Below, in pieces: positions 46,600 to 55,528 of a stretch of 64,000 nucleotides of DNA. Source of the DNA: Mitsuaria sp. 7. Lineage in GTDB: Bacteria; Pseudomonadota; Gammaproteobacteria; Burkholderiales; Burkholderiaceae_C. Each line of letters starts with the position of its first letter. Position 1 is the stretch's first letter. Under the pieces are notes generated by a model, which saw nothing but the letters and a program-made list of their open reading frames with translations, ran no database searches and had not been told where the DNA came from. The translations under genes were made by a program, and so were the position numbers. The stretch lies in NCBI RefSeq assembly GCF_001653795.1, contig NZ_CP011514.1, forward strand, positions 1,052,163 through 1,116,162, given 5' to 3'.

Positions 46600-47319
46600 T
46601 CAAGGGACAAGGGGCGTCGTCAGCAGCCGGGTGTACTCGTTCTTGACGACCGCGTAGCACTCGCAGGTGCGCAGTTCCAGTCCCGGCCTGTCCAGCACCG
46701 TGATGTGCCCGCGTCGATAGCGGATGAGACCGGCGTCCTGCAGATTGCCCGCCGCCTCGGTGACGCCTTCGCGGCGCACGCCCAGCATGTTGGCGATCAG
46801 CTCCTGGGTCATGACGAGGTCGTCGCCATGCAGCCGGTCCAGGCTCAGCAGCAGCCAGCGGCAGAGCTGCTGATCCAGCGAATGATGGCGGTTGCAGACC
46901 GCCGTCTGCGACATCTGCGTCAGCAGCGCCTGCGTGTAGCGCAGCAGCAGCTGCATCACCTTGCCGGCGCGGTTGAACTCCGTGAGCATCAGGTCCGATC
47001 GCAGCCGCAGCAGCTGGCCGGCGCTCTGCACGACGCCGCGGCTCGGCGTGGTCTGGCCGCCCATGAACAGCGATACGCCCAGCACGCCCTCGTAGCCGAC
47101 GACGGAGATCTCGGCGGAACCGCCGTCCTCCAGCACGTAGAGCAGGGACACGATGCAGGTCGTGGGGAAGTAGACGTGGGACAACTGCCCCCCGGATTCG
47201 TAGAGCACCTGCCCGAGCGGCGCATCGACCACTTCCAGGTCGGGCAACCACCGGGACAGTTCCTCGTCCGACAACGCGGCGAGGAGCCGGTTCTCGCGCG
47301 CCAACGCCATGCTCACCAT
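46600..47319 (-). CDS. Crp/Fnr-family transcriptional regulator
   Basis: A 239-residue regulator with an N-terminal cyclic-nucleotide-binding-like domain (PLGQVLYESGGQLSHVYFPTTCIVSLL) and a C-terminal HTH (MTQELIANMLGVRREGVTEAAGNLQDAGLI). It lacks an Fe-S Cys cluster, so it is not a typical Fnr. ATG 47319 follows AAGGAG. It lies 94 bases upstream of the histidine kinase on the same strand, and divergent from the small ORF and PRC-barrel pair. Confidence 0.9.
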   Translation of the reverse strand: MVSMALARENRLLAALSDEELSRWLPDLEVVDAPLGQVLYESGGQLSHVYFPTTCIVSLLYVLEDGGSAEISVVGYEGVLGVSLFMGGQTTPSRGVVQSAGQLLRLRSDLMLTEFNRAGKVMQLLLRYTQALLTQMSQTAVCNRHHSLDQQLCRWLLLSLDRLHGDDLVMTQELIANMLGVRREGVTEAAGNLQDAGLIRYRRGHITVLDRPGLELRTCECYAVVKNEYTRLLTTPLVP

Positions 47320-47486
47320 CCGCGCTCCTTGCGGCGTTGAACCGCCAATCGAGTATAGGTCGGGGGTCGGACCGACCGCCGGGGAGGGCGCTCCCCGCCC
47401 TGTCGGCTGAGTGCGGTGGCGCACCGACCCGGCGGGCGGATGGGCGCAGCCTCCAGGCTCAATCCCTCATCAGTCCTGGAGTACGC

Positions 47487-47615
47487 ATGTCCAAACGTCA
47501 ACACGGCAACAAGGAAGCGAAGAAACCCAAGCAGGCGAAGCCGCCCATGCCGTCGCCAGAGATGCCCGGTCCCGTGATTCCCCCGGTGGCGCCGTCGCGC
47601 GTCGGCCGGCGATAG
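47487..47615 (+). CDS. Small Lys/Pro-rich conserved-type protein
   Basis: A 42-residue protein, MSKRQHGNKEAKKPKQAKPP then a proline-rich tail ending RVGRR. A CTGGAG ribosome binding site precedes ATG 47487. Short basic proteins of this style are familiar from Burkholderiales, with no known function. The stop codon is directly adjacent to the start of the next gene. Confidence 0.65.
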   Translation: MSKRQHGNKEAKKPKQAKPPMPSPEMPGPVIPPVAPSRVGRR

Positions 47616-48320
47616 ATGACCGGCTCCGGCCATGGCCGGCTGAACAGCCTGAGCCTGCTGCACCGCTGCAAGGTCACCGGCAACGACGGCGACATCGGAC
47701 AGGTGCGCCTCGCGCTGTTCGACACGGCGGACTGGCGCATCCGGTTCCTGGTGCTGGAGTCCAGCCCCTGGCTGTTCGGTCGCTGGGTGCTGATCCCGCC
47801 GTCCCTGCTGCTGCAGCCCATCGAGCGCGGCAGCATGCACATGGATGTCTGCCGACGGATGGTCCGGACCAGCCCGACGCTGCACCCCTTGCAGGGCATC
47901 TCGGCCGAGCAGGCACGGTCTGCGCTGCTGCACTACGGGCAAGCGGCGCCAGCCGCCGCGATCCCGCTGCTGACCGAAGCCTCCCTGCTGGCCTGCGATC
48001 TGTCGTCGGACGGCGTCGACATCGGCCGGGTGGTCGATCTGGTCTATGACGATGCGGATTGGATGCTCCGTTATCTGCTGGTCGACACCGCCCGCTGGTG
48101 GCAGGGCGGGCATCGCGTGCTAATCAGTGTCTGCTGGGTCGACGCGATCAACGCGATCGACGTCGAGGCGAGGCAACTCCGGGTGTCCGTCGATCGCGCG
48201 TCGGTGCGCAACAGTCCGCCCTTCCAGGACATCGCCTCGATCGATCGCGACTATGAGTCCGAGTTGCATCGCAGTCATGGCCGGGATCGCTACTGGATCG
48301 AACCGCCGGTCGCCGCATGA
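47616..48320 (+). CDS. Double PRC-barrel protein
   Basis: A 234-residue protein with two PRC-barrel-like modules: KVTGNDGDIGQVRLALFDTADWRIRFLVLE (paraphrased) near residue 20 and VDIGRVVDLVYDDADWMLRYLLVD near 135. It has no signal peptide. PRC-barrels bind RNA or photosynthetic reaction centres in characterised cases; here the stress genes around it suggest a general stress role. Confidence 0.85.
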   Translation: MTGSGHGRLNSLSLLHRCKVTGNDGDIGQVRLALFDTADWRIRFLVLESSPWLFGRWVLIPPSLLLQPIERGSMHMDVCRRMVRTSPTLHPLQGISAEQARSALLHYGQAAPAAAIPLLTEASLLACDLSSDGVDIGRVVDLVYDDADWMLRYLLVDTARWWQGGHRVLISVCWVDAINAIDVEARQLRVSVDRASVRNSPPFQDIASIDRDYESELHRSHGRDRYWIEPPVAA

Positions 48321-48344
48321 ACGCTCGCGGACCGGCAGGCCCGA

Positions 48345-48848
48345 TCACTCCTCGGCGGCCTCGCGATTGACGGCCGCTTCGGCGAGTTCGGACATCAGTT
48401 CATCCGCGTCGTACAGGTCGTCGACGGCGTCCTTGAGTTGCCGTCCGTCGTCCTCCATCTGGAGTGCGTTCGCGAATGCGGCCACCGTGCCGAATCCCGT
48501 GATGCCGTAATGCGTCATGCGCTGGTACTGCGCAATGATGAGCGCGTCCAGCACGGGACCATTCTGCGGCGGCTGTTCGAGCACATGCTTGAGGGCTTCG
48601 CTGACCAGTCCCTCCATGCCCTTGCAGTGTTCCTTGGACACTTCCTCGCCCTGATTGGCGATCAGCGCCTTCAGCAGCTGGGTGTGGTCCGCGATGCCGG
48701 TCTGCGCTTCCTCGAGCAGCTGCGACAGCTTCGCGTTGGTCGCCTGCGGCGTGATCTTCTTGAGCGCGCGCGCCATCTGGTCGTTGGCGGACCAGAGGTC
48801 CTTCAGTTCGCTGATGTAGAGGTCGGAGAGAGTGGAAATGGTGGCCAT
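48345..48848 (-). CDS. DUF892 (YciF-like) ferritin-like stress protein
   Basis: A 167-residue helical bundle beginning TLSDLYISELKDLWSANDQM, with the conserved Glu/His set (EAQTGIADHTQLL, AQYQRMTHYGITGFGT). It is the DUF892/YciE-YciF family, a diiron ferritin-like fold induced by stress. It is convergent with the PRC-barrel gene. Confidence 0.93.
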   Translation of the reverse strand: MATISTLSDLYISELKDLWSANDQMARALKKITPQATNAKLSQLLEEAQTGIADHTQLLKALIANQGEEVSKEHCKGMEGLVSEALKHVLEQPPQNGPVLDALIIAQYQRMTHYGITGFGTVAAFANALQMEDDGRQLKDAVDDLYDADELMSELAEAAVNREAAEE

Positions 48849-48883
48849 GGTGGCGCTCCAGGAAAGTGGGTGAAGAGGGGCGC

Positions 48884-50038
48884 TTATGCGTCGCCCGCGC
48901 GCGGATGCGCGGAGAAGAAACAGATCATCTGGCCGGCCGCGTCCGGCCCTTGCCAGTCGGCATGGGAGCCGCGCCGGTCGCCGCCGGACCAGGCGTGGCC
49001 CGCGCCGTCGATGAGCCAGAGCTCGGCGAGCGTGCGGCCGTCCGTGGCCACGCAGGTCTTGCGGGTGTAGGCCCGTCCGCCTTCGCGGCCGTGCTCGACG
49101 CGTTCGGTGCCCTCGAGGCCCGTGATCGCATCGGCGAAGACATGCTCGCCATTGAGCGGATGCACGGTCATGTCACGCGTGCCATGGAAGACGATCGTCG
49201 GAATCGCCACCGGCGGCGAGGTGGTCATGCGCGAGACGCTGCGCGTGTCCTGCCCGGTCCGCATCATCGCGAGGGCTTCAGGCGCACTGGCGACCGCGCC
49301 GCTGGGAAGTCCGGAATGCACCCCGACGGAAGCGAAGATCTCGGGATAGGTCTGCCCCAGCACCGCCGCCATCGCGCCACCGGCGGACAGACCCGCCACG
49401 TGCACGCGCCGCGCGTCGACACGGTGGGTGGCCATGACGTGATGTGTCAGCGCCGCGAGCAGTGCCGGCTCGCCGCGACCGCGCGCCTGGTGGCTGGTCT
49501 TGAACCAGTTCCAGCAGCCTTGCGGGTTGAACTTCGTGGATTGCTCCGGATAGAGCACCAGCCAGCCGTTGCGCTTGGCGACCTCGTTCATGCGGGTCCC
49601 GACGGCGAAGTCGTCCGGGTCCTGCGTGCAGCCATGCAGCATCAACAGCAAGGGGCGAGGCGTCGACGGGTCGCCGGGCGGCACGTAGAGCTTGTAGTCG
49701 ATGGACACGTGGCCCCGCGCGTAGGTGGCGGCAAGGAAGCGCTCCTCGTCCATGACCGGCTCGCGGACTTCGCGCGGCGGCTCGCGATGTCCACGGGCCT
49801 CGGGATGGGACCGGAGTTCCTCCGCGAAGCCGATGCCCGCGTGGCGATCTTCGATCACGCGCGCTTCGACATCGATGACATCCCCGTCCTGCGTGTCGAC
49901 GCCGGCCGTGTCAGCATCGGCGTCGAACGGGGTCGCTCCGGCCAGCGCGTCCTGGATGGAACGCGTGGCGCCCATCAGGTCACCGCCGCGCGTCTGCAGG
50001 GCAGCGCGCGACATCATTCGTTGGAAGTCGGGATTCAT
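48884..50038 (-). CDS. PHB-depolymerase-family esterase
   Basis: A 384-residue LpqC/PhaZ-type esterase. Catalytic Ser218 lies in GLSAGGAMA, with LMLHGCTQDPDDFA as the oxyanion strand, the FHGTRDMTVHP loop supplying the Asp, and GAGHAWSGGD supplying the His. No signal peptide is seen; the first 100 residues are a polar extension. It follows a stress-gene group and could act on storage polyester, though substrate is unproven. Confidence 0.9.
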   Translation of the reverse strand: MNPDFQRMMSRAALQTRGGDLMGATRSIQDALAGATPFDADADTAGVDTQDGDVIDVEARVIEDRHAGIGFAEELRSHPEARGHREPPREVREPVMDEERFLAATYARGHVSIDYKLYVPPGDPSTPRPLLLMLHGCTQDPDDFAVGTRMNEVAKRNGWLVLYPEQSTKFNPQGCWNWFKTSHQARGRGEPALLAALTHHVMATHRVDARRVHVAGLSAGGAMAAVLGQTYPEIFASVGVHSGLPSGAVASAPEALAMMRTGQDTRSVSRMTTSPPVAIPTIVFHGTRDMTVHPLNGEHVFADAITGLEGTERVEHGREGGRAYTRKTCVATDGRTLAELWLIDGAGHAWSGGDRRGSHADWQGPDAAGQMICFFSAHPRAGDA

Positions 50039-50141
50039 CAGGGTTCTTTCTTGACGCAGGGACGGCGGGCGAACCCGGCGAGGGCCGCGGAGGTCGCCGA
50101 GGCGGCGGAGACGTCTGCGACGGCGAGGCGGGCGCGGCGCA

Positions 50142-50681
50142 TCACCGGGCCACGTTCTGGCCGTTGGCGGCCGTCCAGCTGCGCTCGAAGTGCGCCGCGT
50201 CCTCGTCGTTCTTGGCGCGCAGGCCCATCAGGATGCCGCCGTTGCGCACACCTTCCTCGTATTGCTTGACGCGCTCCTCCGGCATGCTCCAGCCGATCAG
50301 CGCGCCGATCAGGCCGCCTCCGGCCGCGCCCGCGCCCGCACCCGCGGCAGCCGCCGCGAGCGGGCCCGCGATCACGAGGCCCAGACCCGGCAACACCAGA
50401 CTGGTCCCGACGGCGGCGACCGCCGCGGCGATCGCGCCCACGGTGCCGCCGATGGCTCCGCCGATGCCTGCGCCCTCAGCGGCCTTGGTGCCGAGTTCAG
50501 TCTCCACGGCCTTGTCGCTGAAGTGGCGTTGCCGGGTGTCGTCGGACATGACCAGGTCGATGTCCTTCGGGTCGTAGCCGCGCTCGCTGACCGAGCCGTA
50601 GGCGGACTCGGCGCTGGCGCGATCGGGGAAGAGGCCGGTGACCAGACGTTCCTGGGTGGTGGTGTTGGTGGTGGTGTTCAT
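50142..50681 (-). CDS. General-stress / glycine-zipper protein
   Basis: A 179-residue protein. Residues 10-70 resemble a YflT/GSP17M heat-induced domain (RLVTGLFPDRASAESAYGSV, YDPKDIDLVM). Then comes a glycine/alanine-rich zipper (GAGIGGAIGGTVGAIAAAV) that may associate with membranes. ATG 50681 is chosen; the longer frame adds a non-family leader. It is divergent from the hemerythrin gene. Confidence 0.8.
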   Translation of the reverse strand: MNTTTNTTTQERLVTGLFPDRASAESAYGSVSERGYDPKDIDLVMSDDTRQRHFSDKAVETELGTKAAEGAGIGGAIGGTVGAIAAAVAAVGTSLVLPGLGLVIAGPLAAAAAGAGAGAAGGGLIGALIGWSMPEERVKQYEEGVRNGGILMGLRAKNDEDAAHFERSWTAANGQNVAR

Positions 50682-51086
50682 CGTGAGTCCTGGAGGTTGA
50701 GAGAGCCGGATGCGGCCCGCGTGCCCGGTCAAGGCATGCGGGAGCCCCGCTCGTTCCCGGCGGTGTTCCCGCGTCGTCTCCCTATGGGCGCCTCACGATC
50801 GGCCCTCACACGACCCGGGATGTTCTCTCTACGGTTCCTCGGTATCGGTGTGGATTACCGATTGACCGCAGCTCACGCGGAGTCGATGCACAGGCAAGGC
50901 GGCGCGATGCGACGCCGACGCCAAGCGCGGCCGTCTTTACACGATGGCCACTGGGAACGGCCTCGATCTTGCGTACCGGAGACCACCGGACTTCCCGGAC
51001 GCATCGAGGCGCACGTCTCATCGCCTTCCCCTCCCATCCACTCACGCCAGGCAAGCCCGCAGGGGTTTCCCAGCCAAGGACTTTCC
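50682..51086. other. Gap between divergent stress genes
   Basis: About 400 bases separate the glycine-zipper and hemerythrin genes. Apart from a probable shared promoter zone I see no gene, repeat or clear hexamers here. Confidence 0.4.
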
Positions 51087-51722
51087 ATGCCCGCCATCAC
51101 CAAGACTTCCGCCAGGACGGCTCAGACAGACAGCTCGCACAAGAGCTTGGACCAGAGCTCGGACAAGACTCCGGAAAAGAGTTCGGGCAAGGCCAAGCCC
51201 AAGACTGCCGACAAGTCCAAGGCCGCGTCCCGCGCCTCCGACGGCGCGGTCGATGCGATCAAGCTGCTGACCGATGACCACAAGGAAGTGCAGGCGCTGT
51301 TCAAGGCCTACCAGAAGCTGGTCGACGACGAGGGCGAGGACGATCTTCGCGAACAGCTCGCCCAGGACATCTGCGCCAAGCTCACCGTCCACGCGACCAT
51401 CGAGGAAGAGATCTTCTACCCCGCCGCGCGCGGTGCGATGGAGGACGAGGACGGCGACGACCTGCTCGACGAGGCCGAGGTCGAACATGCCGGCGCCAAG
51501 GACCTGATCGCGCAGATCGCCGAGGGCGCCCCCTCCGACGCGCTCTACGACGCCAAGGTCAAGGTGCTGGGCGAATACATCGCCCACCACGTCAAGGAGG
51601 AGGAGCAGGCGCTGTTCCCCAAGGTCCGCAAGTCCGGTGTGGATCTCGACGCGCTCGGCGACGAACTGAGCGCCCGCAAGGCCGAACTCCTCGTCGAACT
51701 CGAGGAAGAAGCCGCGTCGTGA
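51087..51722 (+). CDS. Hemerythrin-like HHE-domain protein
   Basis: A 211-residue protein with a Lys/Ser-rich low-complexity N-tail (about 50 residues), then an HHE cation-binding bundle: LLTDDHKEVQ, HATIEEEIFYP, EHAGAKDLI and HHVKEEEQALFP carry the iron ligands. It may store or sense oxygen or iron. ATG 51087 follows AAGGA. It precedes the catalase gene by about 110 bases. Confidence 0.9.
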   Translation: MPAITKTSARTAQTDSSHKSLDQSSDKTPEKSSGKAKPKTADKSKAASRASDGAVDAIKLLTDDHKEVQALFKAYQKLVDDEGEDDLREQLAQDICAKLTVHATIEEEIFYPAARGAMEDEDGDDLLDEAEVEHAGAKDLIAQIAEGAPSDALYDAKVKVLGEYIAHHVKEEEQALFPKVRKSGVDLDALGDELSARKAELLVELEEEAAS

Positions 51723-51833
51723 GGCTGTCGCCCGCAGGCATGACAACGACCGGCGCTGCCGGTCTCGACGCTGGCGGCAGGAACGGTTTCTGCCGCATGC
51801 CGTCGAGCTTTCCGCAGAACCACGAGGACGACC

Positions 51834-54281
51834 ATGCCTAAATCACCCACTCCGCCCGCTTCCCCCTCCCGCAAGGGACCGGCCGCCAGCAATGCCCAGG
51901 GCGATGCCGGCCCCAAGGCCGCCGCCCGCAACACCGACAGCGCGTCCAGCCGGGCGCCGTCCGCCGATGCCGGCGATCTCGCGCTGAAGCAGGCCGCCGA
52001 AACGAACGCGATGGCCACGGCCATGCCGTTCAACGCCAACAAGCCCGCGGAGCACGGCTTCGAGGAAGGCATCCATCCGCAACCGGGCGTCACGGTCGAT
52101 GCACCGTCGCGTCTGCCGTCGGCCAGTACGCTGTCCGAAGCCCAGACCAATGCCAAGGTGGGCACGCAGGCGCCCGAAGGCCGCAACGCCACGATCGCGC
52201 CGCTGGACCGCGTGCGTGTCGATTCGTCGGGCCAGGCGCTCACGACCAACCAGGGCGTGCGCATCGCCGACAACCAGAACTCGCTGAAGGCCGGGCCGCG
52301 CGGCCCGGTGCTGCTCGAGGACTTCATCCTCCGCGAGAAGATCACCCACTTCGATCACGAGCGCATCCCCGAGCGCATCGTGCATGCGCGCGGTTCCGCC
52401 GCCCACGGCTTCTTCGAAAGCTACGACGCGCTGACCGACCTCACCAAGGCCGCGCCGTTCAAGGCGGCGGGCAAGCAGACGCCGGTGTTCGTCCGCTTCT
52501 CCACGGTGCAGGGCGGCGGTGGCAGCAAGGACACGGCGCGCGACGTGCGCGGCTTTGCCGTCAAGTTCTACACCGACGAAGGCAACTGGGACCTGGTGGG
52601 CAACAACATCCCCGTGTTCTTCATCCAGGACGCGATGAAGTTCCCGGACCTGGTCCATGCGGTGAAGCCCGAGCCGCATCACCACATGCCCGAGGCCGCC
52701 AGCGCGCACGACACCTTCTGGGACTTCGTCTCGCTGATGCCCGAGTCCACGCACATGCTGATGTGGGTGATGAGCGACCGCGGGATCCCGCGCTCCTACG
52801 CGACGATGCAAGGCTTCGGCGTCCACACCTACCGCTTCGTCAACGAGGCGGACGAGAGCGTCTTCGTGAAGTTCCACTGGACCCCGAAAGCGGGCACGCA
52901 TTCGCTCGTATGGGACGAAGCGGTGAAGATCTCCGGCGCCGATCCGGACTACCACCGCCGAGACCTCTGGGAGCGCATCGAATCGGGCGCCTTCCCGGAG
53001 TACGAGCTCGGCGTGCAGGTCTTCACCGAGGAGCAGGCGGACCAGTTCAGCTTCGACATCCTCGACGCGACCAAGCTCATTCCCGAGGAACTGGTGCCGG
53101 TGCGCCCGATCGGTCGCATGGTGCTGAATCGCAACCCGGACAACTTCTTCGCCGAGACGGAGCAGGTCGCCTTCTGCACGGCCCACGTCGTGCCGGGCAT
53201 CGACTTCAGCAACGACCCGCTGCTGGCGGGGCGCATCCACTCCTACGTGGACACGCAGATCACGCGGCTGGGCGGACCCAACTTCCACGAGATCCCGATC
53301 AACGCGCCGATCGCGCCGGTCCACAACAACCAGCGCGACGGGGCGCACCGCCAGGCGATCCCGCGCGGGCGCGTGTCCTACGAGCCCAACTCGCTGGGCG
53401 GCGGCTGTCCGTTCCAGGCGGGCGCGGCGCAAGGCTTCACGTCCGTTGCCGCGCGTCAACGCGGATCGGACGAGCAGGCCAAGGTGCGCGCCAAGCCCGA
53501 GCTCTTCGCGGAGCACTACAACCAGGCACGCCTGTTCTTCGAGAGCCAGTCGCCCGCGGAGCAGGCCCACATCGCCGCGGCTTTCCGTTTCGAGCTCAGC
53601 AAGGTGACGGTGCCCGCGATCCGCGAGCGCATGCTGTCCTCGCTGCGGAACGCGTCGGAAGCGTTGGCGGCAAAGGTCGCCGACGGGCTGAACATGCCTC
53701 TGCCGCCTCCGATGCCCCTCGCCATCGAGAACGCGCCGGAACCCGAGGTGCGCAAGTCGCCGTCGCTGTCGCTGCTGGCGCGCCCGGGCGACGGCTCGAT
53801 CACCGGCCGCAAGGTGGTGATCCTGGTGGCCGACGGCGTCGTCGGGCAGGGGGCGAAGGACGTCCACGCCGCCTTGCTCGCGAAGGGCGCCGTGCCGCGC
53901 TTCGCGGCGCCGCGCATCGGACCGGTGAAGGCAGCCGACGGCGTGCCGATCGAGGCGGACGTGTCGCTGGAGAACGAGCCCGGCTTCCTGTTCGACGCGC
54001 TCGTCGTGCCGGACGGCGAGGAAGCGATCCGCGCGCTCGGGCGCGATGCTCACGTCTACGAGTTCATCCGCGACCAGTTCCGGCACTGCAAGCCCATCCT
54101 CGCGCTCGGAGCCGGCGTCTCGCTGCTGCGCGCGGCGGGACTGGGACCCGCACTGGAGCCCGATGTGATGACGCCGGGGCTCTTCACCGGCGACTCGGCG
54201 GACAAGGGCGTCCGCGCGCTGATCGAAGGGCTGGCGGCCCACCGCCACTTCGAGCGCGAAACCGATCCGCCGAGAGTCTGA
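51834..54281 (+). CDS. katE: Large-subunit monofunctional catalase (HPII type)
   Basis: Clade 2 heme catalase of 815 residues that removes hydrogen peroxide. A disordered N-terminal extension of about 150 residues precedes the core. Distal His184 is in [10 protein letters not shown], with the [20 protein letters not shown] block; proximal heme ligand Tyr471 is in [13 protein letters not shown]. The C-terminal flavodoxin-like domain (residues about 660-800: [11 protein letters not shown]) is typical of HPII. The ribosome binding site GAGGA precedes ATG 51834. Confidence 0.96.
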   Translation: MPKSPTPPASPSRKGPAASNAQGDAGPKAAARNTDSASSRAPSADAGDLALKQAAETNAMATAMPFNANKPAEHGFEEGIHPQPGVTVDAPSRLPSASTLSEAQTNAKVGTQAPEGRNATIAPLDRVRVDSSGQALTTNQGVRIADNQNSLKAGPRGPVLLEDFILREKITHFDHERIPERIVHARGSAAHGFFESYDALTDLTKAAPFKAAGKQTPVFVRFSTVQGGGGSKDTARDVRGFAVKFYTDEGNWDLVGNNIPVFFIQDAMKFPDLVHAVKPEPHHHMPEAASAHDTFWDFVSLMPESTHMLMWVMSDRGIPRSYATMQGFGVHTYRFVNEADESVFVKFHWTPKAGTHSLVWDEAVKISGADPDYHRRDLWERIESGAFPEYELGVQVFTEEQADQFSFDILDATKLIPEELVPVRPIGRMVLNRNPDNFFAETEQVAFCTAHVVPGIDFSNDPLLAGRIHSYVDTQITRLGGPNFHEIPINAPIAPVHNNQRDGAHRQAIPRGRVSYEPNSLGGGCPFQAGAAQGFTSVAARQRGSDEQAKVRAKPELFAEHYNQARLFFESQSPAEQAHIAAAFRFELSKVTVPAIRERMLSSLRNASEALAAKVADGLNMPLPPPMPLAIENAPEPEVRKSPSLSLLARPGDGSITGRKVVILVADGVVGQGAKDVHAALLAKGAVPRFAAPRIGPVKAADGVPIEADVSLENEPGFLFDALVVPDGEEAIRALGRDAHVYEFIRDQFRHCKPILALGAGVSLLRAAGLGPALEPDVMTPGLFTGDSADKGVRALIEGLAAHRHFERETDPPRV

Positions 54282-54314
54282 ACCCGCTTCGACGCATCAC
54301 CGACGGCCGGCGCA

Positions 54315-55205
54315 TCACGCCGGCCGTTGGCGCTTGGCGGTCACGTCGTCGATTGTCAGCAGGATGAGGGTGCGATGCGGCCAGGCGACGCAGGCCGCGT
54401 TGAGCTTGACCGTGCGCGCGCCGATGCGGGGGAACACCGCGCTGACTTCGTAGTCGCGCACCCGCGTGTGCCGCGGGACAAGGGTCTCCAGCAGCTCGCG
54501 CAGCGCGGGGATATTCCATTGGCCGTTGCCCAGCGCGTAGAGCCGTTGCTGGAGGGTGTCTCGCGGGGTGGTCTCGTAGACGCTGTAGAACGCCTGGTTG
54601 GCGCGCGTGACACGCCAGTCGGGCGTCAGCACCAGCAGCGGCAGGGACATCGTCTCGATGATCGCGTCGGCGAAGTCGCGTCCCTGCGTGACCTCGTCAT
54701 GCAGGGCCTTGAGTTCGCGATTGCGCACGCGCAGTTCGTCGTTGGTCGTGGACAGCGCCTCGTTGAGGGACCTGAGGTGCTCCATCGCGGTCTCGAGTTC
54801 CTCGTCGCTGCCCTGGAGCGCTTCGTTGCTCGATTGCCTCTCTTCTTCCGACGCCTTGAGCGAGGCCATCGCGCGTGCGTGTTCCGCGCGCATCACGCGC
54901 GTCTGCGCGTGGTTGTGCTCGCGGGCCACGAGCAGCTCATCGGTCAGGCGTCGGATCTCCAGGCGCTCCGCGACGCCGCCGGACCAGCGCGCCCGCACGG
55001 ACGCCCTGGCGGCACGCAGCCGACCGGACACGCGGTCGATGAAGACCTCCACAGGGTGGGGCACGGCGCGGACTCCCGCGGGCAGATCGATCCAGATCAA
55101 TGGCAACCGCAGCTTGACGTGTCGACGCGGCGGGGTCTGTGGGCTGGCGCACGCAGCCTGCCACCGGATCGTCCCCGAGAAGAAATACGCGGGCCGCGCG
55201 GACAT
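54315..55205 (-). CDS. Orphan coiled-coil plus PAS protein
   Basis: About 296 residues from ATG 55205, with a possible GTG at 55241. A long coiled coil (SSNEALQGSDEELETAMEHL, SLNEALSTTNDELRVRNREL) of the type that joins CheB/CheR to PAS in chemotaxis fusions leads into one PAS domain (LLVLTPDWRVTRANQAFYSV). No CheB, CheR, kinase or GGDEF domain follows, so it looks like a truncated module or an adaptor. No clear ribosome binding site. Confidence 0.65.
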   Translation of the reverse strand: MSARPAYFFSGTIRWQAACASPQTPPRRHVKLRLPLIWIDLPAGVRAVPHPVEVFIDRVSGRLRAARASVRARWSGGVAERLEIRRLTDELLVAREHNHAQTRVMRAEHARAMASLKASEEERQSSNEALQGSDEELETAMEHLRSLNEALSTTNDELRVRNRELKALHDEVTQGRDFADAIIETMSLPLLVLTPDWRVTRANQAFYSVYETTPRDTLQQRLYALGNGQWNIPALRELLETLVPRHTRVRDYEVSAVFPRIGARTVKLNAACVAWPHRTLILLTIDDVTAKRQRPA

Positions 55206-55290
55206 CCGTGCTGGAATCAGCGCCACTGACCGCACGCGCACCTGGGCCTCCCAGACCTCGCGTCAGCCAGGCGCTGCGAAGGAACGGACC

Positions 55291-55527
55291 ATGAGCACGT
55301 CACTGATCGTCGACTTCAGGCACACGTTCCTGGGCACCGGGCGGTCCGTCAAGGTCTGCGCGGACGTGGTCACGCGAGGCAGCTTCCTGACATGGATCGC
55401 CACCTTCCACATGGCCCCCAAGGTCTTCGAGATGACGGGCTGCGTGTGCAAGGCCGACGACGAGAGCGAACGCAACGCCGTGATCTGGTCGATCGGCCAG
55501 GCGCTGGACGTCCGACGCTTCGATTGA
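55291..55527 (+). CDS. Small hypothetical protein
   Basis: A 78-residue protein starting MSTSLIVDFRHTFLGTG with AAGGAAC upstream. It has two Cys (GCVCKADD) and no signal peptide. I do not recognise it. It is divergent from the PAS gene and ends one base before the stop of the convergent esterase. Confidence 0.6.
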   Translation: MSTSLIVDFRHTFLGTGRSVKVCADVVTRGSFLTWIATFHMAPKVFEMTGCVCKADDESERNAVIWSIGQALDVRRFD

Positions 55528-55528
55528 G

